Origin: Gallionella capsiferriformans ES-2
GTDB lineage: Bacteria > Pseudomonadota > Gammaproteobacteria > Burkholderiales > Gallionellaceae
DNA: 64,000 nucleotides
Reading direction: 5' to 3'
Assembly: GCF_000145255.1 (NCBI RefSeq)
Contig: NC_014394.1
Coordinates: 248,001-312,000, forward strand
The position numbers and the translations under genes are program-made. The number at the start of each line of letters is the position of its first letter. Position 1 is the first letter of the stretch. Below the pieces are notes generated by a model. That model did not search any database and was not told the DNA's origin. It saw only the letters and a list, made by a program, of their open reading frames with translations. Shown piece by piece: positions 12,732 through 20,226 of the stretch.

Positions 12732-14117
12732 CTATTTTCCTTGCAGAATTTTCATGCCTTTTAGCAGGTTAAAAGCCTGATTTAACTGGTAATCATTTTT
12801 TGAACCATACTCGGTAGGCGGAAGCTTTTCAGTATTGCTCTTCGTGGACGAATCTGATTTGACGGTATTTGGCGTCTTCTCTTCAGGCTGTTTATCATTT
12901 GCTAAATGCTTTTCCAGATCAGCTTCGCGCAAACGGAACAAATTGTCAGATGCGGATGTTGAGGGGTCATCGGCAAGAATGTCCGGCACGATTCCCTTGG
13001 CTTGAATCGAACGTCCACCCGGTGTGTAATAGCGTGCCGTCGTTAGCTTGATGGCCGTGCTGTTTCCAAGCGGTAGCACCGTTTGTACTGAACCTTTGCC
13101 GAAGGTCTGGGTTCCCATGATGACGCCGCGCTTGTGATCTTGTAAGGCGCCTGCGACAATCTCGGAAGCGGATGCTGAGCCGCCGTTGACTAAGACAACC
13201 AAAGGTACGCTCTTAATCGAGGCAGGGATGTTTTTGATGTAGTCATTCTTGTTGCTGCCGCGCAGGTAGTATTCCGGCGATGCAGTGAGCCGCATCTTAG
13301 CATCTTCGGTGCGCCCTTCGGTATACACTACTAGGGCATCTTTGGCCAGGAAGGCGGCCGACACCGCAACGGCACCATCGAGCAAGCCACCCGGATCATT
13401 ACGTAAATCTAGTACCAGCCCGCTTAGAGCCCCCTTATTTTCTTTGACCAGTTTATCCAGTGCAGTGGCGAGATTTTCTCCTGTATGTTCCTGAAATTGT
13501 GTTATGCGAACAAAACCGTAGCCGGGTTCAGCCAACTTGGCCTTGACGCTTTGCACCTTGATTACCGCTCTGACCACGGTAATGGTCAGCGGTTTGAGTT
13601 CGTTTTTACGCAGTATCGTCAGCACGATTTTGCTGCCCGGTTTGCCCCGCATACGCTTGACAGCATCGTTTAGGGACATGCCCTTGACCAGCGCATCATC
13701 CAATTTCAAAATCAGGTCGCCACTTTTGACCCCTGCCAGATAGGCCGGGGTGTCTTCTATAGGAGAGATCACTTTGACAAGTCCGTCTTCCATGCCAACT
13801 TCGATGCCTAATCCGCCAAATTCGCCTTGCGTTCCAACCTGCAAGTCTTTAAAGGCATCCGCATCAAGATAGGCTGAATGCGGGTCGAGCCCGTTGAGCA
13901 TGCCGTTGATGGCCTCGGTGAAAAGTTTTTGATCGCTAACAGGTTCTACATAACTGTTTTTGATATGGCCGAACACCTCGGTGAAGGCGCGTAACTCTTC
14001 GATAGGAAGCGGAGAGACCAGCGTTTCTTTGTCGGCTAGGGCCGCAAAATGCAGGCTGAGCGCAACCCCTGCGACCAAACCAAACCCTACCAATCCCGCT
14101 TTTTCCATACGACGCAT
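12732..14117 (-). CDS. ctpA: C-terminal processing peptidase, S41 family
   Basis: CtpA-type proteases cleave C-terminal tails of exported proteins and murein hydrolases in the periplasm. The 461-residue protein has an N-terminal membrane/signal segment (about 8-28), a PDZ domain (about 105-180) and an S41 catalytic domain. The Ser-Lys dyad is Ser316 in the SASASEI motif and Lys341 in TFGKGSVQ, the standard 25-residue spacing. The Lys/Ser-rich C-terminal tail is low complexity. ATG 14117 has an AGGAG ribosome site five bases upstream. It follows the EnvC-like gene by 11 bp. The pairing of EnvC with a Ctp protease is common and points to cell-wall turnover at division. Confidence 0.93.
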   Translation of the reverse strand: MRRMEKAGLVGFGLVAGVALSLHFAALADKETLVSPLPIEELRAFTEVFGHIKNSYVEPVSDQKLFTEAINGMLNGLDPHSAYLDADAFKDLQVGTQGEFGGLGIEVGMEDGLVKVISPIEDTPAYLAGVKSGDLILKLDDALVKGMSLNDAVKRMRGKPGSKIVLTILRKNELKPLTITVVRAVIKVQSVKAKLAEPGYGFVRITQFQEHTGENLATALDKLVKENKGALSGLVLDLRNDPGGLLDGAVAVSAAFLAKDALVVYTEGRTEDAKMRLTASPEYYLRGSNKNDYIKNIPASIKSVPLVVLVNGGSASASEIVAGALQDHKRGVIMGTQTFGKGSVQTVLPLGNSTAIKLTTARYYTPGGRSIQAKGIVPDILADDPSTSASDNLFRLREADLEKHLANDKQPEEKTPNTVKSDSSTKSNTEKLPPTEYGSKNDYQLNQAFNLLKGMKILQGK

Positions 14118-14128
14118 AGTTACTCCTT

Positions 14129-15286
14129 TTATTTTTTAGCCAGCCATTTTGCAGGATCGAGCGGTCGGCTTTCATGACGCAGTTCAAAGTATAAACCGGA
14201 ATCTGCATTCCCACCGCTGTTGCCGACCGTTGAGATGGCATCTCCGCCGTGAATTTCATCGCCGACCTGTTTGTAAAGTGTTTCGTTGTTGCCATATAAG
14301 CTCATATAGGCATTGCCGTGATCGATGATCAGTAGATTGCCGAAGCCTCGCAACCAGTCGGCAAATACTACCCGGCCGGCAGCAATGGATCTGACGGGTT
14401 GTCCGTGAGCTGTGCTAATAAATAAGCCCTTCCAGATTACCGTGCTGTCGGGCCGGGTTGTGCCAAATTGATTGGTAATCTCACCTTTGACCGGTAAGGC
14501 GAGTTTGCCCATCAGTTCTTCGAAGGGCTTGCCGTCAAAGCGACTATCCGGAATGTTGGTGTTGTGAAATAAAGACTTGGTTTTTGGTTTTGCAAGCATT
14601 TGTGCGATCTTGCTCACCAGATTGGCCAGTCTGTTTTCGTCGTGCTGCAAGCGGGAAATTTCTTTACGTTGTTGCAAGAGTTGCTTAGAAATCTGTCCTA
14701 GAACCAGCTGCCTGTCTCGTTGATCTTGTCGTAACTTTTCTTTTTGAGTGGCTTGTTCTGTACGCAGATTGGTCAACGTTTCACTTTGAGTATGAACAGC
14801 CGCTGCGACGGCATCCAGTTCCTTGAGGTCACGTCGCAAACTGTCAAGCCAGATGGCACGGTTGCGCGCAATGTATTGAAAATATTGCAGGTCTCGTGCA
14901 ACTTTATTCGGATCTTGATTGTCGAGCATCAGTTTGAGATAGTCGTGTTTGCCACCCAGATATTGCTGATATAACAATTTTTCAAGCAACGCCTGCTGGT
15001 CTGTTATATGTTGTTCCAGTTGCTGGCGTTGAATTTCGAGTACGCCGAGTTTTCGGTCGGCATCACGTTTTTGTTCAGATAATTGCGCAAGACGGCGATT
15101 ACTGTCGCTGATGGCAAGCTCAGACGCGCGTAGTGAGTCTGCCGCTTCTGATTTGGATTCGCTGGTTTTAGCGATCTCACTTTGCATCTCCTTGATGCGC
15201 TGGCGCAGGTTCTCCAGTTCTTCCTGCTGGCTGGCCGAAGCTTGGCCAGCCAGCAAACACAGTGACAGTATCAGTGCAAATTTCAC
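14129..15286 (-). CDS. envC: EnvC-like murein hydrolase activator (degenerate LytM/M23)
   Basis: EnvC activates the amidases that split septal peptidoglycan. The 385-residue protein has a signal peptide (about 1-18), a long coiled coil (about 20-245) and a C-terminal LytM/M23 domain (about 270-380). The zinc ligands of active M23 enzymes are not intact: the HxH motif reads YFELRHE, with Tyr in place of the first His, and the first ligand region is degenerate. This fits a non-catalytic activator. The start is GTG at 15286, overlapping the end of gpmI by four bases, so the genes are translationally coupled. gpmI-envC-ctpA is a conserved proteobacterial order. Confidence 0.9.
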   Translation of the reverse strand: MKFALILSLCLLAGQASASQQEELENLRQRIKEMQSEIAKTSESKSEAADSLRASELAISDSNRRLAQLSEQKRDADRKLGVLEIQRQQLEQHITDQQALLEKLLYQQYLGGKHDYLKLMLDNQDPNKVARDLQYFQYIARNRAIWLDSLRRDLKELDAVAAAVHTQSETLTNLRTEQATQKEKLRQDQRDRQLVLGQISKQLLQQRKEISRLQHDENRLANLVSKIAQMLAKPKTKSLFHNTNIPDSRFDGKPFEELMGKLALPVKGEITNQFGTTRPDSTVIWKGLFISTAHGQPVRSIAAGRVVFADWLRGFGNLLIIDHGNAYMSLYGNNETLYKQVGDEIHGGDAISTVGNSGGNADSGLYFELRHESRPLDPAKWLAKK

Positions 15287-16821
15287 AATAGTTTGATCAA
15301 GCTGTGCCCTGTCATTTCTGCGGGTTGGGGCAGTCCCATCATATAGAGCAGGCTTGGCGCCAGATCACGCAGCGATCCGCCATCTGTGAGCGTGCAGGAG
15401 CGCCCTACATAGAGGAAGGGGACCGGATTAAGAGTATGCGCGGTATGCGCCTGATGAGTGGTGTTGTCCATCATCTGTTCAGCATTGCCGTGATCAGCAG
15501 TTAATATGACTTCACCGCCGATAGACTGCATCGCTTTGACGATGCGTCCGATACACACATCCAGCGTTTCGATCGCTTTGATCGCGGCTTCCATATTGCC
15601 GCTGTGTCCCACCATATCGCCATTCGCGTAGTTACAGACAATCAGTGGATACTGCTGGCTTAAAATGGCTGCCTCCAGTTTTTCTGTGACGGTAAATGCG
15701 CTCATCTCAGGTTGTAAGTCGTAGGTGGCCACTTTTGGGGAGGGAACCAGAATGCGGTCTTCGCCCGGATAGGGTTGCTCTTTGCCGCCGCTGAAGAAAT
15801 AAGTGACGTGGGCGTATTTTTCAGTTTCAGCGATGCGCAACTGTTTCAGGCCGAGGTTCGCAACGTATTCGCCGATGTCGTTATGGATTGCCTCGGCCGT
15901 ATAGGCGCATGGCAGAGTGAACTCGGATCCGTAGTTGCTGAGCGTGACGTAACGGCCGAATTTTGGCAGGCAGGCGCGCTCAAACCCGCTAAAGGCCTCA
16001 TCGGTCAGCGCGCGGGTGATTTCGCGGGCGCGATCGGCACGGAAATTCATAAATACCACCACATCGCCATCCTGCATGGTGACAGTGGGTTCGCCCGCGC
16101 CACTGATTCGGGTGGGCTTGACGAATTCATCCGACTCGTCGCGCGCATAAGCGGCGTCCAAACCGCTTATGGCATCGGTTGCGTAATAGTCGGCGCGTCC
16201 TTGTGTCAGTAATTCATAGGCCGGTTGCACGCGTTCCCAGCGATTGTCGCGATCCATCACATAAAAACGCCCTACAATGCTGGCGATTTTTCCGACGCCT
16301 AATGCCGCACATTTATCCTGTAATGCCAGCAGGGAAGGTGCTGCACTTTTCGGCGGGGTGTCGCGGCCATCGAGAAAGGCGTGCAGGTAGACTTTTTTGA
16401 GCCCGTTTTTAGCTGCCATTTCCAGCATGGCGTGGATGTGGCTTTCGTGACTGTGCACGCCACCTGCCGAGAGTAGTCCCATGATGTGTAGTGCGCTGTC
16501 ATTGCTTTTTGCGACTGAAATTGCATCCGACAACGCGGGATTTTTGAAAAAACTACCGTCCTCAATCGCGACATCAACACGGCTCAAGTCCTGATACACA
16601 ATGCGTCCTGCGCCGATGTTCAGATGCCCTACTTCAGAATTCCCCATCTGATGTGAGGGGAGGCCGACATGCTTTTCGGATGCATTGATCAGCGTGTGCG
16701 GATAAGTCTGCCACAGCGCATCCCAGTTGGGTTTTCGTGCGGCCAGAATAGCATTGGAGTCAGTTTCTTCGCGGTAGCCGAAGCCATCCAGAATAAGCAA
16801 TAAGACAGGGGTCGCTTTCAT
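15283..16821 (-). CDS. gpmI: 2,3-bisphosphoglycerate-independent phosphoglycerate mutase
   Basis: GpmI interconverts 3- and 2-phosphoglycerate in glycolysis and gluconeogenesis using two manganese ions. At 512 residues it is full length. Asp12 in the LILDGFG motif and the phosphorylated Ser62 in QMGNSEVGHLNIG are present, as are the C-terminal metal ligands in 'ILTADHGNAEQM' and 'THQAHT'. It is the first gene of the gpmI-envC-ctpA run and is divergent from the ArsR-family gene, with 82 bp between the starts. Confidence 0.96.
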   Translation of the reverse strand: MKATPVLLLILDGFGYREETDSNAILAARKPNWDALWQTYPHTLINASEKHVGLPSHQMGNSEVGHLNIGAGRIVYQDLSRVDVAIEDGSFFKNPALSDAISVAKSNDSALHIMGLLSAGGVHSHESHIHAMLEMAAKNGLKKVYLHAFLDGRDTPPKSAAPSLLALQDKCAALGVGKIASIVGRFYVMDRDNRWERVQPAYELLTQGRADYYATDAISGLDAAYARDESDEFVKPTRISGAGEPTVTMQDGDVVVFMNFRADRAREITRALTDEAFSGFERACLPKFGRYVTLSNYGSEFTLPCAYTAEAIHNDIGEYVANLGLKQLRIAETEKYAHVTYFFSGGKEQPYPGEDRILVPSPKVATYDLQPEMSAFTVTEKLEAAILSQQYPLIVCNYANGDMVGHSGNMEAAIKAIETLDVCIGRIVKAMQSIGGEVILTADHGNAEQMMDNTTHQAHTAHTLNPVPFLYVGRSCTLTDGGSLRDLAPSLLYMMGLPQPAEMTGHSLIKLL

Positions 16822-16903
16822 TGGGGTAGAATATTAGCAGTTGTTAATTTAATGGGCTTATTTTAACCGAATTGGCCGACGAGCGTGTTATTAAGGGACG
16901 AGA

Positions 16904-17206
16904 ATGACGAACAGATTAATCGATAAAGAAGAGGATATTCAGCAGGCATCACAAGCAATCAAGGCTATTGCGCACCCGTTGCGTTTGAAAATTTTGTGCG
17001 TACTGGATGATCAGGAAATCAGCGTTCAGGATATCGTTGAGCATGTCGGTACATCGCAAAGTAATATCTCGCAACATTTGGCGATTTTACGGGATAAAGG
17101 GGTGTTGTCGACCCGCAAGGAAGCGAATAAGGTGTATTACCGGATTGGAGATTTGCGCACGCTCAAACTCGTTAGTATGATGCGTGAGGTGTTTTGTACT
17201 TCGTAG
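16904..17206 (+). CDS. ArsR-family repressor with BigR/SqrR-type cysteine pair
   Basis: The 100-residue winged-helix protein has the ArsR recognition helix 'SQSNISQHLAILRDKGVL' (about 51-68). The metal motif ELCVCD of arsenic/cadmium sensors is absent. It has exactly two cysteines, Cys32 (KILCVL) and Cys98 (EVFCTS), 66 residues apart. The persulfide/polysulfide sensors BigR (Cys42/Cys108) and SqrR (Cys41/Cys107) have the same 66-residue spacing and the same helix positions, so I infer a sulfane-sulfur-responsive repressor. The gene is followed by an SQR-like gene and an RND pump preceded by a perfect AT-rich palindrome, both plausible targets. The start has no strong alternative. Confidence 0.85.
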   Translation: MTNRLIDKEEDIQQASQAIKAIAHPLRLKILCVLDDQEISVQDIVEHVGTSQSNISQHLAILRDKGVLSTRKEANKVYYRIGDLRTLKLVSMMREVFCTS

Positions 17207-17416
17207 CGGATTGAATTAAAGGTAAGGTTCGTTAAGTTTTTGTGCTGCTGATTAGGATGCTGCTGTCAAATTTACTGTTTTTTGCAACCTAAAGCATTAG
17301 AGATTCATTATATAATAATATTCAAGTTTGGTCGCCTGCATGAGTCGGGGGCGTGCTGCACTTAAATCGAAGTATTCGTTGTATTTAAAACAATTAACAC
17401 ATTTGAAGGGACGCAA
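17207..17416 (+). promoter_or_regulatory. Regulatory gap ahead of the SQR-like gene
   Basis: The 210-bp gap holds no gene. It is AT-rich and contains the palindrome ATTATATAAT (17307-17316) about 100 bp before the start codon, a possible operator or -10 region for the flavoprotein gene. I see no convincing -35 box and no copy of the long palindrome found at 19112. An AAGGGACG ribosome site precedes the ATG at 17417. Confidence 0.35.
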
Positions 17417-18874
17417 ATGGCACGAGTCGTGATTTTAGGGGCAGGGATCGCAGGGCATACCGCGGCCAGGCATTTGAACAAAATGATAGGCCGACATCAT
17501 GAGATTGTTGTCGTATCGCCTAATGCGAAATGGAACTGGATACCGTCCAACATCTGGGTGGGTGTAGGCCAAATGAAGGAGGAGGAGGTAACCTTCGATC
17601 TGGCCGACGTGTACAAAAAAACCAGTGTCAGCTTTCGTCAAGCGCGAGCGCTCTCAATTAGCCCGGCAGGCGATGCCGGGAGTGATAGCCCTTTCGTGAT
17701 GGTCGAATACACCCATCCTGACAAAGCGGGTGTGACGGAAAAAATCACTTACGATTATCTGATCAATGCCACAGGACCGAAGCTAAATTTTGGCGCGACC
17801 GAAGGCTTGGGGCCTGAACACGGTCACACCGTTTCGGTTTGCACGGCAAGCCATGCGATCGAAGCTAATAAAAAGCTCCAGTTGATTATTGACGATATGC
17901 GCAAAGGCGAGCGGCGCACGATTGTCATTGGTACCGGGCATGGCATGTGTACTTGTCAGGGCGCTGCATTCGAATATATTTACAATGTCGATCATACGCT
18001 GCGTGAAGCGGGCGTCCGTCACATGGCGCGCATTGTTTGGCTCAGCAATGAGTATGAGCTGGGCGACTTTGGGATGGGCGGCGTGCATATCAAGCGTGGC
18101 GGCTACATCACCAACGGCAAGACATTTGCCGAGTCACTGATGGTTGAGCGTGGCATCGAATGGATTACCCGCGCCCATGTGAAAAAAGTCGAAGCCGGAA
18201 AAATTCACTATGAAATTCTCGATGGTAGTTTTCACGAACTGGCATTCGATTTCTCGATGTTGATCCCGCCTTTTGCAGGGGTGGGTCTCAAGGCGTACGA
18301 TAAGGCCGGTGAAGACATTACGAGTGCAGTCTTCGCGCCAAACGGTTTTATGAAAGTGGATGCCGATTACACGCCGCGTCCTTATCTGGAATGGAGTGCG
18401 CGCGATTGGCCGAGAACTTATCAAACGCCGGGCTATGCGAATATTTTCGCGGTCGGTATCGCATTTGCGCCGCCTCATATGATCAGCAAACCGATGCAAA
18501 GTGTGAATGGTACAGCGATCAATCCGACCGCGCCCAGAACGGGCATGCCTTCCGCTGCGATGGCAATGGCGGTGGCTAAGAGCATCACCGATATGATTAA
18601 CGGCGCGCAAAAGCCTACCCATACCGCTTCGATGGCTGAAATGGGGGCTGCTTGTGTGGCGTCAACGGGTTCGCATGTATTTAAAGGAACGGCAGCTACC
18701 ATGACCGTTTACCCTGTCGTACCGGACTTTGAAAAATATCCTGAATACGGGCGCGATCTTGATTTGACCTTTGGGGAAATCGGTCTGGCCGGTCACTGGA
18801 TGAAATATTTATTGCATCATGCTTTCATCTATCAGGCAAAAATGAAACCGGGCTGGTCCATCATTCCCGATTAA
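17417..18874 (+). CDS. SQR-like FAD-dependent pyridine nucleotide-disulfide oxidoreductase
   Basis: The 485-residue flavoprotein starts with an FAD-binding GAGIAGHTAA motif (residues 8-17) and a second nucleotide-binding segment near 168-176 (IVIGTGHGM). It resembles sulfide:quinone oxidoreductases, which oxidise sulfide to sulfane sulfur and pass electrons to quinone at the inner membrane. Candidate catalytic cysteines are Cys142, Cys178/Cys180 and Cys413, a layout comparable to the three SQR cysteines. A C-terminal amphipathic region (about 455-480) could bind the membrane. There is no signal peptide. The neighbouring two-cysteine ArsR gene supports a sulfide role. It may instead be another quinone reductase of the same superfamily; the SQR subtype cannot be assigned here. 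Confidence 0.78.
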   Translation: MARVVILGAGIAGHTAARHLNKMIGRHHEIVVVSPNAKWNWIPSNIWVGVGQMKEEEVTFDLADVYKKTSVSFRQARALSISPAGDAGSDSPFVMVEYTHPDKAGVTEKITYDYLINATGPKLNFGATEGLGPEHGHTVSVCTASHAIEANKKLQLIIDDMRKGERRTIVIGTGHGMCTCQGAAFEYIYNVDHTLREAGVRHMARIVWLSNEYELGDFGMGGVHIKRGGYITNGKTFAESLMVERGIEWITRAHVKKVEAGKIHYEILDGSFHELAFDFSMLIPPFAGVGLKAYDKAGEDITSAVFAPNGFMKVDADYTPRPYLEWSARDWPRTYQTPGYANIFAVGIAFAPPHMISKPMQSVNGTAINPTAPRTGMPSAAMAMAVAKSITDMINGAQKPTHTASMAEMGAACVASTGSHVFKGTAATMTVYPVVPDFEKYPEYGRDLDLTFGEIGLAGHWMKYLLHHAFIYQAKMKPGWSIIPD

Positions 18875-18897
18875 TAACCCAATTTTAGGAGCCGTCA

Positions 18898-19062
18898 ATG
18901 TCAAACAAAGTTACCAATAGAGAGCCTTATCAGCAGGCATATTATCCGCCGTCACCAACCGGTTTTACACGCCACATGAGGACGTCTATCATCTGGCAGA
19001 TGATGCGTTTTATCGTGATCAATTTTAAAATTCTTAAATTGATGGCAAAGTCGCACCATTGA
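18898..19062 (+). CDS. Small 54-residue basic/hydrophobic protein downstream of SQR
   Basis: A short frame follows the SQR-like gene by 23 bp. It opens with ATG at 18898 and a TTAGGAG ribosome site eight bases upstream, and closes at TGA 19060-19062. The product has a polar, proline- and tyrosine-rich N-terminus (Pro-Pro near 17-18) and a hydrophobic/basic second half (about 30-50, including IIWQMMRFIVINF) that could be a membrane-binding amphipathic helix or a short membrane segment. I recognise no family. Its position suggests a partner or membrane anchor of the flavoprotein. No strong terminator separates them. Confidence 0.65.
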   Translation: MSNKVTNREPYQQAYYPPSPTGFTRHMRTSIIWQMMRFIVINFKILKLMAKSHH

Positions 19063-19111
19063 GTTTGGTTGAGTGATTTCGAGCAGGCGGGAGAGTTGGC
19101 GCTTGTATTTT

Positions 19112-19145
19112 ACCCAATATATTAGTATATTCTAATATATTGGGT
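19112..19145 (+). promoter_or_regulatory. Perfect 34-bp palindrome, probable ArsR-type operator
   Basis: ACCCAATATATTAG (19112-19125) and its exact reverse complement CTAATATATTGGGT (19132-19145) flank the 6-bp centre TATATT. The centre could also supply a -10 hexamer (TATATT or TATTCT). It ends 32 bp before the GTG start of the efflux adaptor gene. AT-rich palindromes over the promoter are typical ArsR/SmtB-family operators, and an ArsR-family gene lies 2 kb upstream. Confidence 0.72.
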
Positions 19146-19177
19146 TCGCGAGAACCAGAATGGATGAGGGAATTGCT

Positions 19178-20182
19178 GTGAAAAAACTGTGGTTAGTAAG
19201 TTTGCTGATGATGTCGACGGGTGTTGGTGCGGCTGAATTGGTGGCGCCGGTCGAGTATCGCGAGGTGGCACAGACTTATAGTGCGGAAGGTATGGTCGAG
19301 GCGACTCGGCAATCTACCGTTTCTGCGCAAATTGGCGGTCGGGTTAAGGAAGTGAATTTCGATGTAGGTGATAGCGTAAAAAAAGGCCAGATCATTTTGC
19401 GTATCGATGAGCGTGAGTCCGCGCAGGCGCTGGCTGGCAGTCAGGCGCAGGTGCAACAGGCGCAAGCTAACGCACAAAATGCCAGGTTGACCTATGAGCG
19501 TGCGCGCCAGTTGCTCGCGCAAAAATTTATTAGTCAGGCGGCGCTCGACAAAGCACAATCCGATTATAAGGTGGCGATAGCCCAAGCTGCGGCAAGCGAG
19601 GCAGGTGCCGGACAGGCGAGTCTCGCGCATGGATATACGGCCGTCGTTGCGCCGTATTCCGGTGTTGTGTCGGCACGCATGGTGGAATTGGGCGAGATGG
19701 TGATGCCGGGCAAACCTTTGATGACGGGTTTTGACCCGTCTGAGATGCGTGTGCTGGTCAGCGTGCCGCAATACAAGATCGGCAATATCGGTGCGCATCC
19801 CGAGGTGATGATCGAAGTGCCGTCTTTGAATCGCTGGATTAAAGCCGATTCAAGTAAAGTGCAACCGGTTGCCGATGCGCGTACGCATAGCACGCAAGTG
19901 CGTGTGTATCTTCCTGCGAATGAAGCCGGCTTGTATCCGGGGATGTTTGTGCGCGCCCATTTTGTCGTTGGCAAAGTCAAAAAACTGGTTATTCCTGCCA
20001 GCGCCGTGTTACGCCGCAGTGAAGTTGTCGCCACGTACGTGGTGGATGAAAAAGGTGCGGCCAGTTTGCGCCAGATTCGCGTGGGTGAAACTGCCGCTGA
20101 AGGATGGGTAGAAGTTTTATCAGGTTTGAAAGAGGGCGAGCGTGTGGCCCGCGATCCGGTTAAAGCAGGAATGAAACAGTAA
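19178..20182 (+). CDS. RND efflux periplasmic adaptor (membrane fusion protein)
   Basis: Adaptors of this HlyD/AcrA family join an RND pump to an outer-membrane channel. The protein (about 334 residues) has a signal peptide ending near AxA, and a first lipoyl half-motif 'VNFDVGDSVKKGQIILRID'. An Ala/Gln-rich coiled-coil hairpin follows (about 75-140), then the second lipoyl half and a C-terminal beta-barrel and proximal domain. I prefer GTG 19178 over ATG 19160: an AGGG ribosome site lies seven bases upstream and the signal peptide then has a normal KK start. No outer-membrane factor gene follows, so the pump must borrow a channel. The operator palindrome just upstream suggests repression by the ArsR-family protein. 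Confidence 0.88.
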   Translation: MKKLWLVSLLMMSTGVGAAELVAPVEYREVAQTYSAEGMVEATRQSTVSAQIGGRVKEVNFDVGDSVKKGQIILRIDERESAQALAGSQAQVQQAQANAQNARLTYERARQLLAQKFISQAALDKAQSDYKVAIAQAAASEAGAGQASLAHGYTAVVAPYSGVVSARMVELGEMVMPGKPLMTGFDPSEMRVLVSVPQYKIGNIGAHPEVMIEVPSLNRWIKADSSKVQPVADARTHSTQVRVYLPANEAGLYPGMFVRAHFVVGKVKKLVIPASAVLRRSEVVATYVVDEKGAASLRQIRVGETAAEGWVEVLSGLKEGERVARDPVKAGMKQ

Positions 20183-20204
20183 TTGATAATGATTAATTAT
20201 CAAT
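20182..20204 (+). repeat. Inverted repeat between adaptor and RND pump genes
   Basis: ATTGATAAT and its exact complement ATTATCAAT flank a 5-bp centre, GATTA, in the 44-bp gap between the two efflux genes, beginning at the adaptor stop codon. It may be an intercistronic mRNA hairpin that adjusts relative expression. It also resembles a degenerate Fur-type site (GATAATGAT), but the spacing does not fit the full 19-bp consensus. Confidence 0.5.
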
Positions 20205-20226
20205 GGTTAACTAGGGGTTGATAGGG

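Noticed and set aside
14129..15286. Reading the EnvC-like protein as an active M23 endopeptidase
   Set aside because: The zinc-binding HxH motif is YFELRHE and the first ligand region is degenerate, so activator function is more likely.
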